Below, piece by piece: positions 9,457 through 19,628 of a stretch of 64,000 nt of DNA (position 1 is the first letter of the stretch; every line of letters starts with the position of its first letter). The stretch is from NCBI RefSeq assembly GCF_051549855.1, contig NZ_CP196080.1, positions 620,001 through 684,000 of the forward strand, written 5' to 3'. This DNA is from Metamycoplasma sp051549855 (lineage in GTDB: Bacteria > Bacillota_I > Bacilli_A > Mycoplasmatales > Metamycoplasmataceae). Position numbers and translations under genes: made by a program. A model generated the notes under the pieces. That model saw only the letters and a list, made by a program, of their open reading frames with translations. It was not told where the DNA came from and ran no database searches.

Positions 9457-10191
9457 ATGAAAAACATGAATTATGATTTAACTTTAAGTTCAAAACGAAA
9501 TCTTTTGCCAGAGATCTTTTGTATAGAACTTGCTGTTTTTGGTTGTATTTTGCTTTTTGTACCTTTATTGTTACTTATCAGTAAATTTTTTCGAAAAAAC
9601 AAATGAATTTCGAAGAGTGAGTATATTTCCGCTATAAGTCTTGTAATTTTTAATACTGTTCTTTTGTTTGTCTCATCTATATTAATGATTGTTTTTCATG
9701 GGCAATTGAAAAAAATGATTTTCATAGGTAATGTAAGTTGCTTTAATTTTGCTTGTATCTTTTTACCTTTTTATATTGTTAGTCTTCTTCTTTGGATTCC
9801 TATTTTACTTCAAATTAGATATTTAATAAAAAACGGACAAATTTATAAGTGTTTCGATAAAAATGAAATATTGAATATGGATTTCAGAAAATATTTATCT
9901 TTATTTGTTAAAGATGAATATTTGAAAAAGATAGAGCATAAATTTAGTAAATGAGCACGTTATTGCACAAATTGAGAAAAAATCAATCTAAATTTTGGTT
10001 TGTATAGACGAGTATATTCGTCAATTTCAATTTATGCCTATAGAGTATTGAGTTTTGTTAACAAAACAAAAATATGAAAATTAGATCTTAACAGACAAGA
10101 AAAAGCAAAAATTTTAATTTCTTTTGCTTGCAATTTCTTGGACGAAGCATATATTGATCGTTTTTTTTTGCTTTCCTTGATAGTCAAGTAA
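9457..10191 (+). CDS. Hypothetical multi-pass membrane protein, possibly phase-variable
   Basis: The ATG at 9457 follows an AGAAAGAG ribosome-binding site with correct spacing, giving 244 residues. The frame is also open upstream to ATG 9418 and GTG 9343, which would add 38 residues including six Phe from the T18 tract. Three hydrophobic helices are evident: residues about 15-40 (CIELAVFGCILLFV), 53-75 (SLVIFNTVLLFVSSIL) and 88-115 (FACIFLPFYIVSLLLW). The C-terminal half is polar and basic, with several TGA-Trp codons. A second run of nine Ts lies in the last codons (10161-10169). No family was recognised. Its setting among T16, T18 and A19 tracts suggests variable expression. Confidence 0.55.
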
Positions 10192-10198
10192 GTAAATC

Positions 10199-10259
10199 AA
10201 AAAAAAAAAAAAAAAAATAAACCAAGATAAAAAAGAATAAATCCTTTCCTTGGTTTATT
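10199..10259 (-). terminator. Terminator of the mnmE-rlmD operon with an unusually long A19/T19 tail
   Basis: On the minus strand an 11-bp stem (plus-strand AATAAACCAAG at 10216-10226 and CTTGGTTTATT at 10249-10259) overlaps the rlmD stop and leads into nineteen Ts (plus-strand As at 10199-10217). The stem-then-T order makes this a Rho-independent terminator, although the tail is more than twice the usual length. Confidence 0.75.
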
Positions 10260-11568
10260 GAGTTATTTTTTTAGATAGTGTGACAACGATTTCAATGTGG
10301 TGAGTTTGCGGAAACATATCGAAAGGTTGTACAAACTCAATATCATAATAATCTTTCAATTTAACCAAATCTCTCACTAATGTATGAACATTACAACTGA
10401 TGTATCCAATTTTTGAGGGGTTTGCTTTTATTATATAGTCTATAACTTCCTGACTTAATCCAGCTCGTGGTGGATCAAGTGTGATTACATTGAAATCTGA
10501 TAATTTAAGATTATTGATTACTTTTGAAGCGTCGCCCAGAATAAATTCAATGTTGTTTAGTTTGTTTGTTTTCATAGCTTCGTTAGCATTAACGATCGCT
10601 TGTTTAATATTTTCGATACCATAAACTCTATTGACTTTTTTAGATATAAATGAAGTTATTGTTCCAACACCACAATACATGTCAATAACTTTGTCACCTT
10701 CTTGTAGATTGAGTTTATCAATCATTTTTTTATACATCAAAACAGCTTGTTGAGTATTTACTTGAAAGAATGAGTGTGGGTATATATTGAATTCGAAATT
10801 TTCTAACTTTTGTGTCAAAAAATCAGTTCCTATCAGTGTTTTTAGATCGGTTCCAACAAGATTGTCTTTGTTTTTTGTGTCTTCTATGCTGCTAACGATT
10901 GAAACAACATTTAGCCAGTCATTCGTAATTTTTTGTATGAAATCTTGTGGCAATTCTTTCTTTATTTTATTGACAAAGACGATTTGTAGAAAATTGTCTA
11001 TATCTGAACTTCGTGCAACAATTCTACTAATATTTGTTAATTTATATTTTTTAATTAGCGGATTTAAATATTGCAAAAATTTATTTATTGGTTCACTTGC
11101 TAAATCAAATGATGTTTGTTTTATGAATTCATGGCTATTCTTTTTATAAAAACCTAACTCAAAATCTTTAACAAATACAACTATTTTATTTCTATAGTTT
11201 CACTCTTTATCACTTGCCTGAATTTTATTGATATCAGTAAAATCTAACTGTCTTTTGAATAGATATTCAACTATTGATTGCTTGAAATTTAATTGATCTT
11301 GGTAATCTAAAATTGCAAGCGGTGCTACACCACTTGTAACTAGATTTTTATTGTTAATTTCTATTCTTTTAGGATTAGCTTTTATTAATCTAACTACTGA
11401 AGCAAAAGCAAAACGAGAATTAGCTTTAGTAATTTGAATGTCCGCCACTTCGTCTTCTAGCATCCCGAAAACAAAAATAGCATAATTTTCTGTCCGATAC
11501 ACACCTAAACCTTCATAACTGAACTCTGTTGTGTGTATATTTGTGAGTATTTCGTTTATTTTATACAT
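10255..11568 (-). CDS. rlmD: 23S rRNA (uracil-C5)-methyltransferase, RlmD/RlmCD type
   Basis: A 437-residue SAM-dependent enzyme that methylates C5 of uridines in 23S rRNA. One TGA-Trp lies at residue 123. The N-terminus is TRAM-like. The C-terminal Rossmann domain carries DMYCGVGTITSF (SAM binding), TLDPPRAGL, and ISCNVHTL with the nucleophilic Cys, which is the TrmA/RumA signature. The four Cys that ligate the [4Fe-4S] cluster in E. coli RlmD are absent: the CPxxxxCGGC region reads TSGVAPLA. This may therefore be the cluster-free RlmCD type that handles two uridines in low-GC bacteria. It starts inside the mnmE stop (TAATG), so it is translationally coupled. Confidence 0.88.
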
Positions 11569-12899
11569 TATTTACCTAAGCAAAAGTTTGAAAATATTGA
11601 GTCAAGCAAATCACTTTCTTTGCCTTTTCCAATAATGCTTGAAACTGCTTTTCATGCTTCAGTCAAATCAACAACAATAACTTCAGTACCAAAACCTTGT
11701 TCAAGAGCATCTAAAGCGTCGGAAAGATTATTTTTAGCGCTTTTAATCAACGAAAGTTGACGTGTATTATAGATTAGATCAGGGTTATTGAAATCAATGT
11801 TCGCAAATTGCTGCTTGATTAAATCCAAAAGCGACTCTATTTCGTTGTTTTTAGCCGAAATAAGAGCTTGATTAGGTTCGTGAGATATTTTATTAGTTGT
11901 TATTAAATCTGTTTTATTTAAGGCTTGTAAATAAATTTTCTCTTTGGCAAGTTGTTTAATTTGTTCGTCAATTTCATTTCATTTTTCTTTTTGGTCAACA
12001 ACGTGAATAACAAGATCACTTTTTTCAATGGTTTGCTTTGCTTTTTGAATACCAATTTTTTCCACTATGTCTTCAGTGTCTCTAATACCCGCAGTGTCAA
12101 TAAGATTAAACAAAACTCCGTCTAATTGAAATTGTGCCTCAATCGCATCCCGAGTAGTTCCTGCTATCTCAGTTACTATCGCTTTTTCTTCTTGTAATAA
12201 ACAATTAAGCAATGAAGATTTCCCGGCATTCGGTCTTCCTACAATAGCAACTTTTATCCCTTCATAAACTTTCTGTGCATCAGAGCTAACTTTTATTAAT
12301 TCGTCTATACCTTTGATTAAAGATTTAATTTTTGGTAAAAGAGTTTCATTTGTTAAAACTTCAATATCTGTTATTTCTGGGTAGTCAATATTAACTTCAC
12401 AATTTCCAATTAAATACTCGATTTCATTCAAAAAAGCAGTTATTTTGTTTGAAAGCCTATTATCAAACTTATTAACACTCATTTTAACTTGTTTTTCGCT
12501 TTTTGCATGAATCAAATCATTTATAGCCTCTGCTTTAATTAAGTCGATTTTGCCATTTAAATATGCTCTTCTACTAAATTCACCAGGATCCGCAATTCTT
12601 GCACCATGTCTTAAAATTAATTCCAAAATCATATTTGAAACCACAACTCCACCATGAGCATTAATTTCCACAGTATCTTCGCCTATATAGTTTTGTGTTC
12701 CAGGAAATCATGCTACTAAAACTTCATCTATTTTTTGATTGCCATCAAATATTGATCCAAAAGTTATTTCCTTATTTTTACCTTCTTTACCTCTAAAAAT
12801 TTTTTTAATAATATTTATTGCTTCAGGACCGCAAATTCTAATAATAGAAACAGCTTGATTAATTTTTCCTGAACTAATTGCCGTTATTGTATCTCACAT
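11568..12899 (-). CDS. mnmE: tRNA modification GTPase MnmE
   Basis: A 443-residue protein with the full MnmE plan: an N-terminal folate-binding domain (MWDTITAISSG, ending in VEINAHGG and PGEFSRRAYLNGKIDL), a helical domain, and an inserted G domain with GRPNAGKSS (P-loop), IAGTTRD (switch), DTAGI and NKTDL. It ends in the invariant C-x-GK tail (FCLGK), whose Cys is needed for catalysis. With MnmG it makes the 5-(carboxymethyl)aminomethyl modification of U34 in tRNAs. The start was set at the ATG that precedes a TGA-Trp codon; the sequence before it is AT-rich and non-coding. Confidence 0.93.
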
Positions 12900-13130
12900 A
12901 ATAAATAAATTTTAAATTATTTAATGTTTATTTTAAGTTTAGTTTTTTGATTTTTTTTGATCTTATTTGTTTTCTTGTTTTATTTATTTAATAATATTTA
13001 TATACTCTGTTTTTAACTTACAAAACTCAAAAAGAATCTTGTGTAAAGATATTTTTTATAAAAAAATATTGTCAAAAAAATGTTTGTAACTAAGAGTTAT
13101 TGACATTGAGTAAAAATATAGTTATTTTTT

Positions 13131-13136
13131 TATAAT
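13131..13136 (+). promoter_or_regulatory. -10 box placing transcription start at the ATG (possible leaderless gene)
   Basis: TATAAT ends 7 bases before the ATG at 13144, about where transcription would begin. There is no Shine-Dalgarno sequence in the gap. A TTGACA at 13100-13105 is 25 bases away, too far for a normal spacer; TTGAGT at 13106-13111 gives 19. Confidence 0.5.
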
Positions 13137-13143
13137 TTAGGAC

Positions 13144-15357
13144 ATGAATTGAATTAAAAGCTCTAAAACACAATTAATAAATATTGAAAGTAGTAAATGG
13201 AAGAAATTCTTTTACCTTCGTTCAACAAAAATGGGTAGCATTTTAAGACTTTTGTTACTGCCTTTTGCATATTTGTCAGTGTTTTCTATTTTTTATGCCA
13301 TTTTTGTCATTACAAAAGAAAATTATTTAATTAAAATCAATTATTCGTTTGTTCCAGAATGAATTAAAGTGTTGGAAACTTTATCTAAATTTCTTTTAGA
13401 ATTGTTTCCTTTAACAATAACAATCAGTATTGCAATGTATTATTCCAAAAAGTTTGTCTTAGCAACATTTAGCTCAATAATAATATGAGTTGTATTTTGT
13501 TTTAGTCAAACGCTTTTTATACATAAAACATCAACAGACGGAATTTATCAAGTATTGTGATACAAAAACATAAATTCGTCTTATATTAATAATTTTTTAG
13601 GAATTAGTGAAATAAAAGGATTTTCTTTTAATTTTATTGACGCTATTTTGACAGGTTACTTAATTGGATTTTGTTTAAACAAAACCGAAAAGCACAAAAC
13701 CTTTAAGTACATAAATTTCAATCGTGTTGTAATGTATTTTGCTCCAATGCTTGTTTTTGTTCTAATTTTTATTCACCTATTATTTATGGGTTTTTTTGCA
13801 ACAAGTCTTTCATCGCTAAAGAATAATAGGTTTAGCACAAAAACATCAGCTTCTTTTGTTGTGGGATTATTAGAGCAAATTTTGATACCGTTCGGAATGA
13901 ATAAATCACTTGTGAGCGATTTCACTACAGTTAATTTTGATCTCAATCAACAAGTATGAGTAATAATTAACAATCAGCCACAACAAGTTATTGATTCCTC
14001 TACTAAAAACATTGAAACATACAAAACATTACTTAATTCCAATTTAGATTTTGCAACAACAAAAGAACAATTGTTCAATATGTTGAATAGCAATTTAAAT
14101 AAAAAAGAGTTAATAACAACTTTAGATAATTCATTTTTATTTAATATAAATCAGTTCAATCACAATTCATCTGCCTGATGAAAAAACCAGTCAAATTCAG
14201 TGTATTTTATTGATCCTAGCACCCAGCAAGCATTCAATTTAATGTTCGGTAAGTTCAATGTAGCCACTTTATTAAATTCATTATTCGTTATTCCATTTTT
14301 AGGAATCGTAATGATTTTATTAACCGACAAAGATCAAATAATTTTCACAACTCAAGTTGTAATTGCTTCAGTTCTTGGTTCATTTTTCATAGGTACAGAA
14401 TACACAATAACACTAATTGTTTTAATGTCAAGCCCACTAATGTACATTGCTATTTTCTATTTGATTTCACCAATAATGCAATTAATAATAGCTAGAATTG
14501 GCTTGAGTGCAGAAACAAGTAATTATGGCTTCTTTGAATATATCAATATAGCAGCTAGAACACAGAATCAAACAGGAATTGCATTTATATTTATCTTTGC
14601 GTTACTAATTGGTTTATTAATAGCAATAGGATTTTACTTCTTTGCTTTGAAAACAAAGCCTTTTACACCAGGAATGGGTAATTGTAAGTCAATGGATGTA
14701 TCAATCATCTTCGAATCAAGAAATTCCAAACAAAAACAACCCATTAATCTTGAAGACTCAATACCGACTCAAGAATTTTGAATAAATAACACGTCTAACA
14801 CTAAAAAAGACACACAAAAATACAATTTAGAAAAATCCAACTATAGCGAAACCCAAGTCATGACTGGAGTTTATGACATTGAAAATAAAGAAGTAATTGA
14901 GCTAAATTTTGACAACAAAGAAAGAAAAACAGAATTTTTCATTTCTTCTCCAGTTGCGGGTAAAGTTGCTCAATTGAATGCAAACACTTGAGAGTTTAGT
15001 TTATCTAAATTTGGCAACAAAATAAACAGCCAAATATCAGGAATGGTGGAATCGTTCAATAATGTAACAAACGAAATAACGATAAAAAATGATAATTTCA
15101 CAATAAAAATGCAAATTTTGTTTAAAGGTGATTTGAATAAATACACAATTTTTAAACAAATTCCCAACTCTTTTGTTCATCAAGGAAACAAACTTCTTGA
15201 ATTTAGCTTTGAAAAAAATATTTTTGCTCGCAAATCTTTAAGAATTTTGCTTTCGATTGAAAGTAAAAATAACCAAAAAATAATTAGTCACCATAGTAAA
15301 AAATTTAGTGATGTAAATCAAGACACTCTCCTATTCTCAGTGGAGGAATTTAGTTAA
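13144..15357 (+). CDS. PTS EIIC-EIIA-like membrane protein with both EIIA histidines missing
   Basis: A 737-residue protein. Residues about 30-510 form a multi-helix EIIC permease of the glucose superfamily: GLLEQILIPFG near residue 240 is the conserved EIIC motif, and SFFIGTEYTI resembles the substrate-loop segment. Residues about 600-733 (ISSPVAGKVAQL, then QISGMVES, then a strand-rich end) match the EIIA (Crr) beta-sandwich. The two active-site His are not there: the ILVHFGIDT motif reads ILFKGDLNK and the partner HAxxI position reads NEITI. No EIIB domain is fused. It is thus unlikely to phosphorylate sugar by the normal relay. It could be a facilitator, a sensor or a decaying gene, though the frame is intact over 2.2 kb. 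It overlaps the next gene by 1 base. Confidence 0.7.
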
Positions 15358-16256
15358 TGGCAGTAGCAATAATTGCAGAATACAACCCCTTTCATAATGG
15401 CCACATTTATCAATTAAAAAAAGCTAAAGAACTATTTCCTAATGATGAAATAGTTATAATATTGAGTTCCAACTATACACAAAGAGGCGATTTTAATGTT
15501 ATGGATTTTGAACAAAGAAAGACATACGCATTAAAATATGGTGCTAGTAAAGTTATTGCTCTAGACTTTGATTCTTCAACCCAAGCAGCACACATTTTTG
15601 CTCATGGAGCAGTAAAATTAATAGCTCAGAATAACATTGACAAATTGTTTTTTGGTAGCGAAACAGATAATATTGAATCATTTTATAAAGCTGCCAGAAC
15701 TTTAAAAAACAACAAAGAACAATATAATACAAACGTTAAATTTTGACTCAAACAAGGTTATTCATTTGTAAGGGCATCTGCTGAAGCGTTAAAAGAAATA
15801 AATGGAGAAAACTTTGTGCTACCCAACGATATTTTAGGTTTAGAGTACGTTAAACAGATAGTAGAAAATAACTATAAAATCGAAGCATTTTGTATGAAAA
15901 GGACCATAGGTTTTCATTCTTTAGAAACGAAAGAAAATTTTGCCAGTGCTTCAAAAATAAGAGAGATGATTTTTGATAAAAACGAAGATTATAAAAAATA
16001 CACTCCTGTTGTTTTTTATGAAGAACCAGACAGATTGAAAAATCATTTTAGCTCAATCAGACAAAAAATAATAGACACAGATCCAAAAATACTTGCTGAA
16101 CATAAATTAGTAAGTGAAGGCATTGAAAATTTACTCAAAAAACACTCAAATATTACTGATTTCGATGCTTTTGTTGATGCTTGCACAAGTAGACGCTATA
16201 CAAAAACTAGAATTCAAAGAATTCTTTTATATATTTTTTTAGATATCAAAAAATAG
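15357..16256 (+). CDS. tmcAL: tRNA(Met) cytidine acetate ligase-type nucleotidyltransferase
   Basis: A 299-residue protein beginning AVAIIAEYNPFHNGH, the HxGH-containing nucleotidyltransferase motif of the TmcAL (YlbM) family. It continues with LSSNYTQRGDF, the GSETD region and SASKIREMI (KIRE-like second motif). In Bacillus the enzyme uses ATP and acetate to make N4-acetylcytidine at the wobble base of elongator tRNA-Met. At about 300 residues it is shorter than the roughly 400-residue Bacillus enzyme, so the C-terminus is trimmed. The start codon is within TAATG of the preceding gene. A strong terminator follows immediately. Confidence 0.75.
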
Positions 16257-16289
16257 AAAGCACAGAGAAAGCCCTTTGTGCTTTTTTTT
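16257..16289 (+). terminator. Terminator of the EIIC/tmcAL operon
   Basis: AAAGCACA and TGTGCTTT pair, with an inner AG-CT extension, followed by eight or nine Ts. It starts directly after the stop codon at 16256. Confidence 0.8.
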
Positions 16290-16291
16290 GT

Positions 16292-16328
16292 TTAAAAAAA
16301 CAAAACAAAAACACTCAAAACGAGTGTT
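16292..16328 (-). terminator. Terminator of the asnS-to-pip operon
   Basis: AACACTC (16310-16316) and GAGTGTT (16322-16328) form a 7-bp stem with a 5-base loop. On the minus strand it overlaps the stop of the iminopeptidase gene and leads into T-rich sequence. It abuts the opposing plus-strand terminator. Confidence 0.7.
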
Positions 16329-17262
16329 AATAAATTATCTTTTTCTTTAATTTGTCCATTATTTCCAAAAGTGCTTTAGCAATAGGTTTTTCCCTAGAAG
16401 AGTGTCCTGCTTGTTCAATTATTTGTAGGTCTACAAATTTCAATTGTTTTGCTAATTCATAAGCTCCAGAAAGACGACAATCAACATCATATCTTCCATG
16501 AACAATAGTTGTTGGTATCAGTCTAATTCGGTGCATATTTTTTAAAATTTGGTTTTCTTCTATAAAGCAATTGTTAGCAAAATAATGAGTTTCCATTAGT
16601 GAAAAATTTATTGTATCCTGAACTCTAGCGATGTCTCTTCTTTCTGGAACGAGAGTAACAAGACCATTTTCTCAATCTGCTCATTTTTTTGCAGCTACGA
16701 AAGATTTACGCATGTCAGGAAGTTTGATTTTTTCATAGTAGAAACTAATTAGAGTTTTTACATCGGTTGTTTCGGCAAAACGAGTAAAAATTTCATAATC
16801 ACGAGGAAAGAAATTACTTGCTCCATTTGCACCATACAATCACTCTAAATCACTTTGACGACCTAAAAATATTCCCCTTAACACCATTTCTATTACTTTA
16901 TCAGGATGAGTCTGAGCATATAAAAGACTCAAGGTTGTACCTCAAGAACCACCAAACAGAATTCATTTTTCAATTTGCAAATGCTGTCTAATTTGTTCCA
17001 TGTCATTTATTAAATCTTGAGTTGTGTTGTTTTCTATTTTAGCTGCTGGTAAACTTTTACCACAACCACGCTGATCAAAAAGAATAACACGATAATATTT
17101 AGGATCAAAATATTTGCAATCATCACGACTAGTGCCGCCACCTGGACCACCGTGAACAAAAATTACTGGTATACCATTCTTTTTGCCAGAAACCTGATAG
17201 TTAACTGTATGTCCATCAATTTCTAGCTGGTATTCTTCAAATTCGTTGTGTTCATAAAACAT
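16327..17262 (-). CDS. pip: Proline iminopeptidase (alpha/beta hydrolase)
   Basis: A 311-residue cytoplasmic peptidase that removes N-terminal proline. The oxyanion region HGGPGGG is at residues 37-43 and DQRGCGKS at 63-70. The nucleophile is Ser106 in GGSWG, followed by the Asp of GRYDVDC and the His of EQAGHS: a complete S33-family triad and spacing. The start overlaps the degV stop by 1 base (TAATG). It is the last gene of a seven-gene minus-strand operon; peptidases of this kind help mycoplasmas live on imported peptides. Confidence 0.9.
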
Positions 17263-18110
17263 TATAATTTTTTCGAAACTCCTATTGAAATTGAGTCTAT
17301 TCCAGCGTGAATCATTGTTGAAGAAGAAGCTAAACGAGTGAAAACAGGCACAATTGAATACTTAGCTAATGTTTCATTAGCAAAATCTATTAATTGTCCG
17401 TCCCCGGTTTGCAATATTCAAAAATCATAAAATTGAATATTTTTTTCACCACCAATGAATTCAATTAGTTTTTCTACTACTTTTACAACAGCCGATTTGT
17501 GAGTTTTCTTTACTCCATCAACAGTAACTCCATCTTGATTTTTAAGTAAAGGAACCAGCTTTAGAGAAGTCATTAAAATCTTTTTAGCTCCCTTTAATCT
17601 TCCACCTTTAATAAATGGATCTAATGAAGCAGGAACAATGAAATTTAACGAGCTTTCGTTATATTCTTTTAAAAACTTAATAACTTCAGCATCTGATTTG
17701 CCATTTTCAAGCATGCTTTTTGCTCTTTGTGCCATTCATAAATATTGCTCGCCATTAAAATTATTGTCAAAAATAATAAATTTTGATTTGTTAATATCGG
17801 CAGCAATCGTTTGAAGATAACCACATTCACTTGATAAGTTACTATTAATAGGAAGAATTACAACTTTATCATACTTAGAGTCTAATTCTTTCATCAAATT
17901 TTCCATATATAAGAAAGGCGGAAGTGAAGTTTTGGCTTCTTTTTTTTCTCTTAATTTCAAAAGAACTTCAACCTTGTCAATCTCTATACCCTCTAAATAA
18001 TTATTATTGTTAATATTTATTTGAAGTGGTAAAAATTCAAAACCATATTCTTTTAATTCGTCTTTTGTGTACCCCGAATACGAGTCTAATACTACTCCTA
18101 TTTTAGTCAT
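17262..18110 (-). CDS. DegV family fatty-acid-binding protein
   Basis: A 282-residue protein of the DegV/FakB type. It starts KIGVVLDSYSGYT, then has EAKTSLPP, the conserved T-S-P segment that binds the fatty acyl chain. LPINSNLSSECGYLQ matches the lipid-pocket S-S motif, and ASLDPFIKGGRLKGAKK matches the conserved L-x-x-L-x-x-GGRI region. In Firmicutes FakB partners with the FakA kinase to activate exogenous fatty acids, which fits a mollicute that scavenges lipids. Two TGA-Trp codons are read through. It overlaps the preceding gene by 8 bases. Confidence 0.88.
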
Positions 18111-19626
18111 TAGTTATCCTTTCTGTTAGCAAAACGTCCTTGTTCACTTTTAGTATTTTTGCTAAAAATTTGTCTTTATTAAAATCCTCAATTACAACCT
18201 TAATGTTACGTTTCTTAGCATATTCCAAAAAGCTCATGAATTTTAGAAAAATGTTATTGTCATTAAACATGTTAGTCATTTTCTTAGAAATGAAAACATA
18301 TTCAGTTGGATAGTTACTGATCATTGAGTAAAAAGTTGTGTTAATTTCAACAAAACCTCAATACGTTTCAATGTTACGTTGTTTAAATTCATTCATTCTT
18401 TTAATGACTTGTTCTGATAATTCTTCACTTTCTAAAAAGCAAATTAGTTTCTGTTTTGTAGGTTCTATTAAAGGAATTGTACTATCCCTTAAAAAAACAT
18501 ATTCACTATCTTTGAAGGAAACGAACTTAACTTTGTCAAAATTGTCCTCATCAAGTGGAAAAATATTATTGTAGTAATTTGTCTTTAATGATGATGTATT
18601 AAGAATTAAACTACTGTAGTTATCTAAACTTTGCAACTCAGAATCAATTTTCATTGCAACAATTTGATTTTGTGTGTCTATAACTAAATGTTGATCTTCT
18701 ATTATTAGTTTCTTTTCAACAAGGGCTTGCGTTTTCTTGTAAGCTGAAGTAAATTCATAAATAACATTTTCGTCAAAATCTTGCACTTTTACTTGATAAA
18801 AATTGTCGTGCTTTGCTCCTAATAGAGTTAAGTAGTCCAATAGAATTTGACCACTCAATAGACTGCAGTCAAAGTGTGCATCAACAAAAATAACTGTTTG
18901 ACACTTCTTTTGATTTACTAAATCTTGCATTTTAGCAACAAAATACTTGTGTACCTTTTTGCTAACTACTTGACTTTTAGGAACAACACTTAGTACAATT
19001 GCATTATATTGTCTATAAAAAACATAGTTTATGTTGTGAAATTTAGCCAGTCTTTTGTATATTGAGTTCAGTACATTCGCTCTTTGTGAGTACTGGTGCT
19101 CGCCTAGCAAAACAACAAAATTGAGCGATTTGTTCATTTCCATAAACTCAAATGGCTTACGTAAAAAGAAAATATTAGTTTTGTGGCTTTTAGAAACTTT
19201 TTTTCAAGCAATAACACCTACAGTTTTTGATTTTGTTGCTAACTTTTCAATCATTAAACGACATTGATATTTTTCTTTGTCTGTGACATTTTTAAGATTT
19301 AAAACAATATCAATATTTTTGTTGTTGTCTAAAAAGTTTGCAAGTGAATTCACACATAAGCGAGCACTCTCTGTAACAAAACTTTTACTAAAATCCTCAA
19401 ATGATATTCAATATCCGCGGGTTAAGTTTTTATTATGAAAAATTCTAGTTTTATTTTTCTTATTAACTTCTGAAGCTAAAAGTTTTACCCTGTTTTCTTC
19501 AAAGTCAAATGTAAAAGAAACAGTGGCATTATTGTTGACAATAAACTTGTAATAACAAAAGTAAATGATAATTCCAAGTGCTGCCAAACAAATAATTAGT
19601 ACCACAATTAAATAACCAAAATTCAT
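18103..19626 (-). CDS. Membrane-anchored protein of unknown function, possibly degenerate GGDEF/EAL-like
   Basis: A 507-residue protein with a single N-terminal transmembrane helix (residues about 5-27) and a cytoplasmic remainder. No family is firmly recognised. The last 80 residues (EYVFISKKMTNMF, then FLEYAKKRNIKVVIEDF, then LAKILKVNKDVLLTERI) have the helix-strand rhythm of the end of an EAL domain (kID-strand, helix, viAEGVE-strand, QG end), without its catalytic residues. The region after about residue 165 has a GGDEF-like pattern, also without the signature. This is an inference from pattern only. It starts 2 bases after pcrA and overlaps degV by 8 bases. Confidence 0.6.
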
Positions 19627-19628
19627 GA

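Noticed and set aside
10199..10217. A19 tract as a coding switch
   Set aside because: It follows an 11-bp hairpin in the orientation of the rlmD transcript and falls outside any gene, so a terminator tail explains it better, even though its length is unusual.
13100..13105. TTGACA as the -35 of the EIIC-like promoter
   Set aside because: The perfect hexamer is 25 bases from the TATAAT, well beyond the 16-19 that sigma-70-type polymerase uses.
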